The notes under the pieces: model-generated
Database searches by the model: none
Told to the model about the DNA's origin: nothing
What the model saw: the letters and a program-made list of their open reading frames with translations, nothing else
Part shown: piece by piece, positions 8,469 to 16,042 of the stretch
Layout: every line of letters begins with the position of its first letter
Numbering within the stretch: the stretch's first letter is position 1
Source: Blautia sp. An81
GTDB taxonomy: Bacteria; Bacillota; Clostridia; Lachnospirales; Lachnospiraceae
Assembly (NCBI RefSeq): GCF_002161285.1
Contig: NZ_NFHH01000011.1
Span: forward strand, 1-64,000
Direction: 5' to 3'
DNA: 64,000 nt
Program-made: the position numbers and the translations under genes

Positions 8469-10085
8469 TCAACCCGGAACTTTCTGGCTCTTTTTAATAA
8501 TAAACAGAACTGCCAGCAGAAGAAGGATTCCCATAGGAAGCGGAATCCAGGGCACTTTCACAAATCCGGCTATAATATAAGTAATAAAGCTGATGACCGC
8601 AGCCAAAACAGCATAGGGAAGCTGTGTTGACACATGATTTACATGGTCACACTGAGCTCCTGCAGAAGCCATGATGGTGGTATCCGAAATGGGCGAACAA
8701 TGGTCACCGCATACAGCCCCTGCCATACAGGCTGAGATAGAAATGATCATTAATGTAGGATCGGAATTTTCAAACACTTTTACTACAATAGGAATCAGAA
8801 TACCAAAGGTTCCCCAGGAAGTCCCTGTGGCAAAAGCTAGGAAACATCCGATCAGAAAGACGATGGCCGGCAGGAAATTCATAAGACTTCCTGCTGCAGA
8901 TTCTGTAGCCATCTCCACAAATTCTGCAGCTCCCAGACTGTCTGTCATAGCTTTTAAGGTCCAGGCAAAGGTAAGGATCAGGATAGCCGGAACCATAGCC
9001 TTAAATCCTTCCGGTATGCACTCCATACAGGAGCGGAATACCAGTACTCTTCTCGCACTGTAAAAAATTACCGTAATAATCAGGGCGATCAGACTGCCGA
9101 TAGACAAGGCTATAGATGCATCACTCTGAGAGAAGGATTCTACAAGACTGGTGCCGCTGAAAAATCCGCCGGTATAGATCATTCCCACAATACAGCAGAT
9201 TACCAAAACGATTACAGGGAAGACCAGGTCGATAACCTTTCCCTTAGGATTGGGTTTCAATGCAGAAGCGGCTTCATCCAAACGTTTCCCGGAAGTGTAG
9301 ATATCTCCCTTCATAGCATTGGCCTCATGAACAGCCATAGGTCCAAAATCTACTTTCATCAATACAATGGCAAACATCATCACAATGGTCAGCAAAGCAT
9401 AATAGTTGTAAGGGATCGCCCGGATAAAAATGGCAAATCCATCTTCCCCTTCTACAAACCCGCTGACTGCTGCTGCCCAGGAAGACACTGGGGCGATAAT
9501 ACATACCGGAGCCGCCGTAGCATCAATAAGATAGGAAAGCTTTGCCTTGGATACATTGTGCTTATCCGTGATGGGCCGCATAACGCTTCCCACTGTAAGG
9601 CAGTTGAAATAATCATCTACAAAAATCAGGATTCCCAGAATGATTGTTGCAATCTGGGCTCCTACTCTGGTCTTAATATGGACTCCGGCCCATCTTCCGA
9701 ATGCGGCAGAGCCTCCTGCGCTGTTCATCATGGAAACCATAGATCCCAGAATAACCAGGAAAATCAGGATTCCCACATTATAGGGATCTGAAAGAACACT
9801 GATAAATCCATCTTCCACCAAATGGACCACAGTTCCTTCAAATCCGAAATTGGAGTAAAACAGCGCTCCTACGAGAATTCCTACGAAAAGGGAGCTGTAC
9901 ACTTCCTTTGTGATAAGCGCCAGCACAATGGCCACTACAGGCGGCAGCAGAGACCAGATTGTGGCATATACCGCCGGCTCCTGCACTTGTTCCCCCTCAG
10001 CGGCAAATACCGTCACTGACCATAAAACTGTCAGGAACAGTGACAGGACCAGACCTGTTCCAAATAATCTCTTTCTGTTTTTCAT
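8469..10085 (-). CDS. nhaC: Na+/H+ antiporter, NhaC family
   Basis: A multi-pass inner-membrane transporter of the NhaC superfamily (538 residues, about 12 spans); members exchange Na+ for H+, and some carry amino acids or other solutes. Family motifs visible include IFVDDYFNCLTVGSVMRPI, DATAAPVCIIAPVSSWA, FATGTSWGTFGI and CGDHCSPISDTTIMAS. The start is ATG at 10085 with AAAGGATAAG; a longer open frame to 10175 would run through the leader. Residues 1-29 resemble a signal peptide ending AxA, followed by an EGEQVQEP spacer, so the N-terminus may be cleaved or be an extra span. It is monocistronic with a terminator at 8402-8434. The true substrate cannot be read from the sequence. Confidence 0.88.
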   Translation of the reverse strand: MKNRKRLFGTGLVLSLFLTVLWSVTVFAAEGEQVQEPAVYATIWSLLPPVVAIVLALITKEVYSSLFVGILVGALFYSNFGFEGTVVHLVEDGFISVLSDPYNVGILIFLVILGSMVSMMNSAGGSAAFGRWAGVHIKTRVGAQIATIILGILIFVDDYFNCLTVGSVMRPITDKHNVSKAKLSYLIDATAAPVCIIAPVSSWAAAVSGFVEGEDGFAIFIRAIPYNYYALLTIVMMFAIVLMKVDFGPMAVHEANAMKGDIYTSGKRLDEAASALKPNPKGKVIDLVFPVIVLVICCIVGMIYTGGFFSGTSLVESFSQSDASIALSIGSLIALIITVIFYSARRVLVFRSCMECIPEGFKAMVPAILILTFAWTLKAMTDSLGAAEFVEMATESAAGSLMNFLPAIVFLIGCFLAFATGTSWGTFGILIPIVVKVFENSDPTLMIISISACMAGAVCGDHCSPISDTTIMASAGAQCDHVNHVSTQLPYAVLAAVISFITYIIAGFVKVPWIPLPMGILLLLAVLFIIKKSQKVPG

Positions 10086-10329
10086 AATCTTATCCTTTCT
10101 GATTGTATAGTATCCCGTCTGTTTATTCCGGGACTTTCTCCTCGGCGTACAATGGGTCTTTCCTTTGTACTTCAAGAGTAAACGAAAAGAAAACCATGAG
10201 CCTTTTCCGAAATGGATGCGCCCATGGTCTTATAAATTCTTTTCCTGTATCCTTTGTCCTGCCTAAACAAAATTCAGAGAAAGAAACGGATAGCGCTCCA
10301 CTTTTCGTGACAGAATACGGTATATTATA
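10086..10329 (-). promoter_or_regulatory. Long structured 5' leader of nhaC (possible riboswitch, class not assigned)
   Basis: Before nhaC there are about 240 untranslated bases with several hairpins: TCCCG/CGGGA (10113-10133), GTACAA/TTGTAC (10147-10170) and CCATG/CATGG (10194-10227). A TATAAT-like -10 reads on the minus strand at 10324-10329. Short stretches such as GGAAAGACC and ACGCCGAGGAG recall glycine or lysine riboswitch cores, but the pairing I can draw does not fit either consensus. It is therefore a candidate cis-regulatory RNA without a class. Confidence 0.4.
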
Positions 10330-10587
10330 CAGTATTCCAGGAAGACCTCCCGGGCGGATAGTCTTCCTTCGGCAGCTTCCCCTTTCCTCTTCTGCGGCTG
10401 TCCCCGCCCTGTGCAGAAGGCTACTCTTGAAACCTGCGCCTCTATCGTCTCACTGGTTTTAACCAGATTTGATTTCCTTTTGTGTTATCATACCATTATT
10501 TATCTTGTATGCCAATACAAAAAGCGACAAATTTTACGATTTTCCCCCATCTCTTCCGGCATACCAGGAAATCCTTACGGAAAATCA

Positions 10588-10616
10588 TTTACAAATAGTT
10601 TTCAAAACTATATAAT
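10588..10616 (+). promoter_or_regulatory. Promoter of the DUF1836 gene with palindromic operator in the spacer
   Basis: TTTACA (10588-10593) and TATAAT (10611-10616) are separated by exactly 17 bases. The spacer and its edge hold a perfect palindrome, ATAGTTTTCAAAACTAT (10595-10611). A regulator bound there would cover the RNA polymerase site. Between 10330 and 10587 I see only a GGAAGAC/GTCTTCC inverted repeat (about 10340-10367) and no gene. Confidence 0.75.
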
Positions 10617-10635
10617 AAGGAGCAGAGGTGATAAA

Positions 10636-11235
10636 ATGACAATTGATACAAAAGACATATTAAACAGCATACTTTCCAGCATATCCAGAATTGATTATAT
10701 TAAGCCGGAAGAGATTCCCGGTATTGATCTATATATGGACCAGGTAACTACCTTTATGGAGGAACATCTCCGTTCTTCCAAACGCCACAGAGAGGACAAG
10801 ATCCTGACAAAAACCATGATCAACAACTATGCCAAAAACGACCTTCTTCCTCCTCCGGTAAAGAAAAAATATTCCAAAGAGCATATGCTGATGCTGATTT
10901 TCATCTATTATTTCAAAAATATACTGTCGATCAGTGATATCCAGAAGCTTCTGGAGCCTCTTGCTCAGAAATACTTTCCCGGGGAGGGCAGCATCGATCT
11001 TACAGCCCTTTATGAGGAAATTATGAAGCTGGAGGTGGAACAGATAGAACCCCTTGCTAAAGATGTGACCAGAAAATTTTCCCTGGCAAATGACTCTTTT
11101 CAAGATATTTCTGAGGAAGAAAAAGAATTTCTTCATAAATTTGCTTTTATCTGTATGTTAAGTTTTGATGTGTATGTAAAAAAACAGGTCATTGAAAATC
11201 TCATTGACCAGATGTCCGAAGAAGAAACTGATTAG
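10636..11235 (+). CDS. DUF1836 family protein (MerR-like DNA-binding fold)
   Basis: 199 residues, start ATG 10636 with AGAGGTGATAAA; the longer frame to 10411 crosses the promoter and is not used. It belongs to DUF1836. The stretch around residues 60-105 (MINNYAKNDLLPPPVKKKYS followed by a hydrophobic helix and a SISDIQKLL helix) resembles the winged-helix layout of MerR regulators: a Tyr-containing recognition segment, LLPPP wing, then the helix that leads to the dimer part. No effector domain is recognisable. A palindrome sits inside its own promoter, so autoregulation is plausible. It is transcribed alone, divergent from nhaC. Confidence 0.8.
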   Translation: MTIDTKDILNSILSSISRIDYIKPEEIPGIDLYMDQVTTFMEEHLRSSKRHREDKILTKTMINNYAKNDLLPPPVKKKYSKEHMLMLIFIYYFKNILSISDIQKLLEPLAQKYFPGEGSIDLTALYEEIMKLEVEQIEPLAKDVTRKFSLANDSFQDISEEEKEFLHKFAFICMLSFDVYVKKQVIENLIDQMSEEETD

Positions 11236-11256
11236 AATCTTTTCTATTCTTACAAA

Positions 11257-11336
11257 AGGACCGCCCTTAGGCCGCATATATCAGGGAATCTTTCAAGCTC
11301 CTATACGGCACAAAGGGCAGTCCCTCTGTATTTTTT
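11257..11336. terminator. Convergent terminator between the DUF1836 gene and the TetR gene
   Basis: GGAC.GCCCTT near 11258 pairs with AAGGGC.GTCC ending at 11323, with GCCG/CGGC nested inside, followed by six T residues at 11331-11336 on the plus strand. It lies between two convergent genes. Confidence 0.65.
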
Positions 11337-11991
11337 AAATTATATTCTTATGATTTTCCATAATTTTTTCTACAATCTCTCTGCCTTTCCTGCCGGCCTC
11401 TTCAATAACCTGGACATCCCCCTTAAAATGCCACATTCCAAGAGATGCTTTCAGAATGATTTCCGGGATTGTTCCCTCTATTAAAGGTTTCATTCCCTGA
11501 TAGAGCACTAAAGACCTTTCCATGCTGGCAGATACGTAATTTCCATACCACCCCATTTTCTCTGTTTCCTCATCGCTCATCCAGGGGCAGTACTTATCCC
11601 GTATGCATATATAGGTCTCTACCCCAGTCTCTATAAGCACATCCAGAAGAATGTCCTCTCTCAGGATATCCTCATAGAAAGAGCGGTAAGGCGTCTGAGA
11701 CAGTGCCGTATAATTCAGACAGATTAACGTAGCTGAATAGAGGACTGGCGTCTCATGTCTGTTTACATACATCTTCGTATAACCTGCCAGTCGGTGGAAA
11801 ATACGTCTTACAATCTCTACCGCCATCTCTCTTTTGCTTTTAAAATGGTAAGCAGTAAGCCCTACACTGATATGTACCTTAGATGCAATCTGCCGAATGC
11901 TGGTTTTAGTATAACCCTGGGTCAGAAATAATTCCCTGGCTATCTGAAGAATTTCCTCTTTTTTGCTGTCGATTTTTTTTTCTGTACTCAT
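11335..11991 (-). CDS. TetR/AcrR family transcriptional regulator
   Basis: 218 residues. The N-terminal DNA-binding domain is clear: ILQIARELFLTQGYTKTSIR then QIASKVHISVGLTAYHFKSK, the usual helix-turn-helix ending YxHFxxK. The C-terminal ligand domain is not recognisable. The ATG at 11991 has AAGGAAATA upstream. It follows the flavin/ferredoxin gene by about 20 bases on the same strand, so it is probably co-transcribed and regulates this unit. The ligand is unknown. Confidence 0.88.
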   Translation of the reverse strand: MSTEKKIDSKKEEILQIARELFLTQGYTKTSIRQIASKVHISVGLTAYHFKSKREMAVEIVRRIFHRLAGYTKMYVNRHETPVLYSATLICLNYTALSQTPYRSFYEDILREDILLDVLIETGVETYICIRDKYCPWMSDEETEKMGWYGNYVSASMERSLVLYQGMKPLIEGTIPEIILKASLGMWHFKGDVQVIEEAGRKGREIVEKIMENHKNII

Positions 11992-12013
11992 TTATAATAT
12001 TTCCTTAAGAGAA

Positions 12014-12718
12014 TTACGGCTGAAATCCTTTGGCTATGGCATCATTTGGGCAGTTCATAGCACATCTTCCGCACTCCAGACATCCAAAATGATGTATAAA
12101 ATATTTTCCCTCTTCGTTAGGGAATATTACATCCTCCATACAGACTTCTTCGCAAGTACCGCATCCAACACATTTTTCCTGATCGATTTCATAGGCCCAT
12201 GGACGTTTGGAAGCTCCTCCGAAAGAAAATCTCAGTCTGCACACTTCATCATCTTCCGGCAGATGGAAGATTTCTCCGTCACCCCTGTCCAGCACAAAGA
12301 TCCGGAACATATCTAAGTCCTTATGATAGAGAGCCTTTGTCCCCGGATTCAGCTCCCAATATCTTTTGTAGATTTCCTGGTTTTCCTCAGGGGGCAGCTC
12401 TCTGACATGAGCGCTGATCCGTACACTTGCAGAAAGACGCTTCACAGTTTCTCTCACAATAACGCCCACAATATACGGATTCTTTTGAAGTTCATAATAC
12501 ACAGGTTTTCCTTTTGCAAGACCAATGAAAAAATCCCCGCTGTCATCCAGGTGATGGACTTCCAGACCTCTGGCTGTAGGCGTCCTGCCATCCAAAGATG
12601 TGGTCCCTATGATCATATAGCCCACTTCTTTTACAAACTGAAAGGCCGCATTTTTAATCTCTTCATTTGTATTTTTTTCTGTAAGCCCAAGACAGGGCTT
12701 TGGATTAAACATACTCAT
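12014..12718 (-). CDS. PNPOx-like flavin-binding domain fused to a 2[4Fe-4S] ferredoxin
   Basis: 234 residues. Residues 1-150 have the split-barrel flavin-binding fold of pyridoxamine-phosphate-oxidase-like proteins (VGYMIIGTTSLDGRTPTARG, FFIGLAKGKPVYYELQKNPY). The C-terminal 60 residues hold two four-cysteine clusters, CVGCGTCEEVC and CLECGRCAMNC with a following Pro. This suggests an anaerobic electron-transfer or reductase role with FMN and iron-sulfur centres; the substrate is unknown. GGAGGAGG lies before the ATG at 12718, so that start is better than 12736. It sits between a broken amino-acid permease and a TetR gene in one direction. Confidence 0.85.
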   Translation of the reverse strand: MSMFNPKPCLGLTEKNTNEEIKNAAFQFVKEVGYMIIGTTSLDGRTPTARGLEVHHLDDSGDFFIGLAKGKPVYYELQKNPYIVGVIVRETVKRLSASVRISAHVRELPPEENQEIYKRYWELNPGTKALYHKDLDMFRIFVLDRGDGEIFHLPEDDEVCRLRFSFGGASKRPWAYEIDQEKCVGCGTCEEVCMEDVIFPNEEGKYFIHHFGCLECGRCAMNCPNDAIAKGFQP

Positions 12719-12732
12719 AACGGCCTCCTCCA

Positions 12733-13452
12733 TCACGCTTCTTCATAACTGATATTTATCTCAATCTTATGGAATTTTGCCCGTATAATCGGATAGATGC
12801 ACGCAATAGCCAGATAAACAAAAATTCCGATAATATGCCCTACCTGGATTTCCAGACATTCATAATATACAAAGGCCGCGCTGACCAGCGCTCCAAGAAT
12901 ACATAAAAATGTATAAGCGTTGTCATTAATATGGAACTGAGAGCGCTTCCATATTTCCGGGATTTTTTTAGGCATTGTGATAATGGCAAGGCAGAGGATA
13001 ACCTGCACACAGTTTGCAAGAGTATTCCCTATATTGGCAACATCGCCGATATTCATGCCGCTTAAAATGATAATAGAGCAAAGCACATAAATCGTCAAGA
13101 TAATAAAATGAGGAGTTCCACTGGTAGCCATAGAAAGCAAGGCTGCTGCAGACATCACACCGGTAAAACCTCCGGTAAAAAACTGTTCTTCAGAAAAATA
13201 CCCTGGCTCCAGATGGATAAAACCAAAGCCTGCAAAAACCAGGAGGGCTAAAATCAAAATGATCACCATAGCATACTGGACCTTTGCAGCTACCTGGATT
13301 CCCGTCAGATTTAGAACTACAAATACTGTGAGAATTGCAAAGGCAACCAGCTTTCCATTAATCTCAGGAAAAGCAGAAAGTACATAATCTGCAAAAGATA
13401 TAGAATATGTAGCTGCTCCAAAGAAATAGCTGACGAATACTACAGAATAATT
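12733..13452 (-). pseudogene. APC-family amino-acid permease, N-terminally truncated
   Basis: The minus-strand frame is open from 13452 to 12733 and reads as an APC transporter: YFFGAATYSISFADYVLSAF, LTGIQVAAKVQY, FTGVMSAAALLSMATSG and several later spans. A stop (TAA, 13453-13455) precedes it, there is no start codon with a ribosome site before the first family-typical segment, and the first two or so spans are missing. About 240 residues remain of an expected 430-500, so an internal deletion is also likely. A shorter product from the ATG at 13269 (178 residues) could still be made but would not be a whole permease. Confidence 0.75.
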
Positions 13453-13501
13453 TTACCTTATTAAAAAAATAAAGCAAAAGCCCAAAATATCTTCATAATG
13501 C

Positions 13502-13538
13502 AAAGAAGGACCGGCCACTCCAGGCTCGGTCCTTCTTT
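13502..13538 (-). terminator. Terminator after yerC
   Basis: AAAGAAGGACC and GGTCCTTCTTT are perfect arms around a GC-rich loop, downstream of the yerC stop at 13558. There is only a weak T tract. Confidence 0.7.
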
Positions 13539-13557
13539 GGTGAATCAACTTTATCCC

Positions 13558-13848
13558 TTATTCTTTTGAAATCCTGTCAAATACCATATCATAACCGTCG
13601 TTTCCATAATTCAGGCTTCTGTTCACGCGGCTGATGGTAGCTGTGGAAGCCCCTGTCTTCTCAGATATCTCCAGATAGGTCTTCTTCTCTTTTAACATCT
13701 TAGCTACTTCGAATCTCTGAGATAAAGATAAAATCTCATTTACTGTGCATACGTCCTCAAAAAACTGGTAGCATTCTTCTCTGCTCTTCAGGCTGAGTAC
13801 TGCGTCAAACAGTGAGTCAACTGCTTCTGTATGAATCTTTTTGCTCAT
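13558..13848 (-). CDS. yerC: YerC/YecD family TrpR-related DNA-binding protein
   Basis: 96 residues, full length for this family. It carries the TrpR-like helical fold: an N-terminal helix pair (LFDAVLSLKSREECYQFFED), then LSLSQRFEVAKMLKEKKTYL and the recognition segment EISEKTGASTATISRVNRSL. Such proteins are small, single-gene transcription factors in Firmicutes whose regulon is largely unknown. The upstream 190 bases (13849-14038) hold no gene. It has its own terminator. Confidence 0.9.
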   Translation of the reverse strand: MSKKIHTEAVDSLFDAVLSLKSREECYQFFEDVCTVNEILSLSQRFEVAKMLKEKKTYLEISEKTGASTATISRVNRSLNYGNDGYDMVFDRISKE

Positions 13849-14038
13849 ATCACATATCTCCTTATATCAATTTCGCACCCATGACAAGAGAATAACGTTC
13901 AAGTTTTTCACTGCTTTGCCGTACTGTTTCATTAACGCTTTAGCAGTTATATCTCCTATCACTTTCATATATATTAGCACAGTAAATTCTTAAAGTAAAG
14001 AACAGACTTCGACTTTCTCCACATTATTTATGAAAATT

Positions 14039-14761
14039 CTATAAAATTTTGTCTTTATTGACATATTTCTTAAATTCATCAACGTTTCTATTGACAATAA
14101 GCTCTTCTGGAAATCCCATTTCATCTAAAATCCTCTGGACATAGTCATGACATCCTACCAAAGTATCCGTGTGGGCATCACTGTTTACGATTACTGGAGC
14201 CTGGTATTCTCTGCAGTATTTCAGCATAATCCTGATGTTTTCTTCCCCACCCTGTCTGCCGCACCGGGGGTCCAGAGAATTATTATTTACTTCCAGCAGA
14301 ACTCTATGTTCCTTAGCGCTCTGGACTAAGGCAAGATAGTCTACTTCATATCTGGCATCGTCAGGATGTCCGATAATGTGCAGATAGGGGTTCTTCATAA
14401 CTTCCAGATAAGCATTGGTATTCTCTTCCCTGGTTCCGGGCTTTATACAGGGCACATGCATGCTGGCAATAACGATATCCATTTTTTCCAGGGTTTTTTC
14501 TCCCATGTCCACACGGCCCTCATAATCCATAATATTCAGCTCAGTACCCATATAAAGTTCTACTCCATACATTTCCCGGTCCACCATTTTCAGATTTTCA
14601 AAATAAAAAAGCTGACAGGTTCCAGGCATTTTCATAGAGTGTTCTGTAATCCCCAGAAGTTCCAGGCCTTTCTCAGAAGCTGCTTTTGCCATTTCCCGGA
14701 TAGTGCTGTAGGCGTGGCCGCTGGCAATGGTATGGGTGTGTGCATCTAAAACATATTTCAT
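14039..14761 (-). CDS. PHP-domain phosphatase (YcdX-like)
   Basis: 240 residues of the PHP metal-dependent hydrolase fold. Metal ligands are visible in DAHTHT at the start, GITEHS, the Glu in MGTELNIMD, ASMHVP, IIGHPDD and VNSDAH near the end. Family members related to E. coli YcdX are zinc-dependent phosphatases of broad specificity, but the natural substrate is not known. ATG 14761 has AAGGAGAATAAT. The next gene upstream (acyltransferase) ends about 24 bases before it, so the two may be co-transcribed. Confidence 0.88.
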   Translation of the reverse strand: MKYVLDAHTHTIASGHAYSTIREMAKAASEKGLELLGITEHSMKMPGTCQLFYFENLKMVDREMYGVELYMGTELNIMDYEGRVDMGEKTLEKMDIVIASMHVPCIKPGTREENTNAYLEVMKNPYLHIIGHPDDARYEVDYLALVQSAKEHRVLLEVNNNSLDPRCGRQGGEENIRIMLKYCREYQAPVIVNSDAHTDTLVGCHDYVQRILDEMGFPEELIVNRNVDEFKKYVNKDKIL

Positions 14762-14785
14762 ATTATTCTCCTTCCTTTCCTAACA

Positions 14786-15790
14786 TCAAACTACATATTT
14801 TCTCAAAGGCGGAATCATGATCATAATCTGTGCCGCCACACAGGACAAAATAAAGGTCAGAATCCAAAAGATCAGGATCCCTGCATACCCGATTCTTAAA
14901 GGAGTTATATGCAGAAATTTATAGAAGAAATTCAGAAATACCGGATGTATCAAATAGATACCAAAACATAGACCTCTGTGGACAGAAAACCAGGATCCAG
15001 AAACATTTGCTCTGGATACAGCCAGGAAGATCCCCATAGACATCAGGACGATCCAGGGTGAATCGTATGAGACCGGAAAAAGTTGTAAGCAAAAACCATT
15101 AACGATCAGTATTACTCCCATCACAGCGGCTACTGCTCCTCCGATTTTCCAGCTCCATTCCACACAATCCCTAAGATAATACCCTGCCACATAATAGAAC
15201 AAATATATTCCGGCAAAAGGATAGGTAAATCCCAGATAGAATCCTGTTAGCTGTTCTGCAAAAGGCAGTATGCTGCTAAAGCAAAAGCCCAGCAGTAAAC
15301 CATATTCTAAAAGCCGTTTTCCCCCATAGGCAATAACCACCTTTAAAAGAGGAGTAATGAGATAAAGACCAATCAATTCATATAAATACCACATATGGGC
15401 CCAAGTATTTCCCGACAGCGTCATGAGGAATCCTTTTCCTACCATGGTCAGGGAAAAGGTCCGTTCAGTCATGACCAGTTCCATAACAGCGAACACTGTT
15501 CCGAAAATAAGAAGAGCCAACAGGATTCTCCGCACATAATGCTTCAGCAATCTTTCAATGGTAATCTTCTTTTCCGGAGTCAAAAATAATGCTCCTGAGA
15601 TCATAAGGAAAATAGGAACACCTGCTGTCATCAGATTTTTTACGGTTTCATACACGATTTTCTGCCCCTGATTCATCTCTACGGCTATGGTATCGGACAC
15701 CCCTGAAACCACATGGAGCATTACTACCATGGCTATCGCCGTCCATCTGAGGATATCCAAATACCCCAGTTGTTTTTTTTTCTCGTCCAT
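14786..15790 (-). CDS. Membrane acyltransferase, acyltransferase-3 family
   Basis: 334 residues, about ten membrane spans, start ATG 15790 with AAGGAGACAATT. The N-terminus YLDILRWTAIAMVVMLHVVS has the Arg and the His near the end of the first span typical of acyltransferase-3 proteins, which move acetyl or other acyl groups onto carbohydrates such as wall polymers and exopolysaccharides at the membrane. The C-terminal spans match too (GICFGIYLIHPVF-like, here LCFGIYLIHPVFLNFF). The target sugar cannot be inferred. It is far from the polysaccharide locus at 37-56 kb. Confidence 0.85.
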   Translation of the reverse strand: MDEKKKQLGYLDILRWTAIAMVVMLHVVSGVSDTIAVEMNQGQKIVYETVKNLMTAGVPIFLMISGALFLTPEKKITIERLLKHYVRRILLALLIFGTVFAVMELVMTERTFSLTMVGKGFLMTLSGNTWAHMWYLYELIGLYLITPLLKVVIAYGGKRLLEYGLLLGFCFSSILPFAEQLTGFYLGFTYPFAGIYLFYYVAGYYLRDCVEWSWKIGGAVAAVMGVILIVNGFCLQLFPVSYDSPWIVLMSMGIFLAVSRANVSGSWFSVHRGLCFGIYLIHPVFLNFFYKFLHITPLRIGYAGILIFWILTFILSCVAAQIMIMIPPLRKYVV

Positions 15791-15980
15791 AATTGTCTCC
15801 TTCTTGTTCATCAGACATCCTTTTTCTTCTGATGAAGCATTTTTAATAGCCTTCCCTCCCCGGCTTTACAGCTATTTTAATACATTTTTCCCGCCGCCAC
15901 AAGGAGCCAAATATAAAGTCCGTTATCTGGCAATTATCTGCCGGCACAGGCACAGCAGCCATTTGCCCGATGTATTGCGC

Positions 15981-16026
15981 AAAAAAACAGCAGAGCTGTT
16001 CCTCCTGAAAGGATACAGTTCTGCTG
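15981..16026 (-). terminator. Terminator of the sugar operon
   Basis: On the minus strand GCAGCAGAACTGT pairs with ACAGCTCTGCTG and is followed by seven T residues. It comes right after the stop of the xylulokinase gene. The 250 bases from 15791 to 16042 hold nothing else that I recognise. Confidence 0.85.
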
Positions 16027-16042
16027 CTTCTTTTTACCTGTA

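Noticed and set aside
10086-10330. Direct call of a lysine or glycine riboswitch before nhaC
   Set aside because: Some short motifs are similar, but the stems that define each class cannot be drawn; it is kept as an unassigned leader only.
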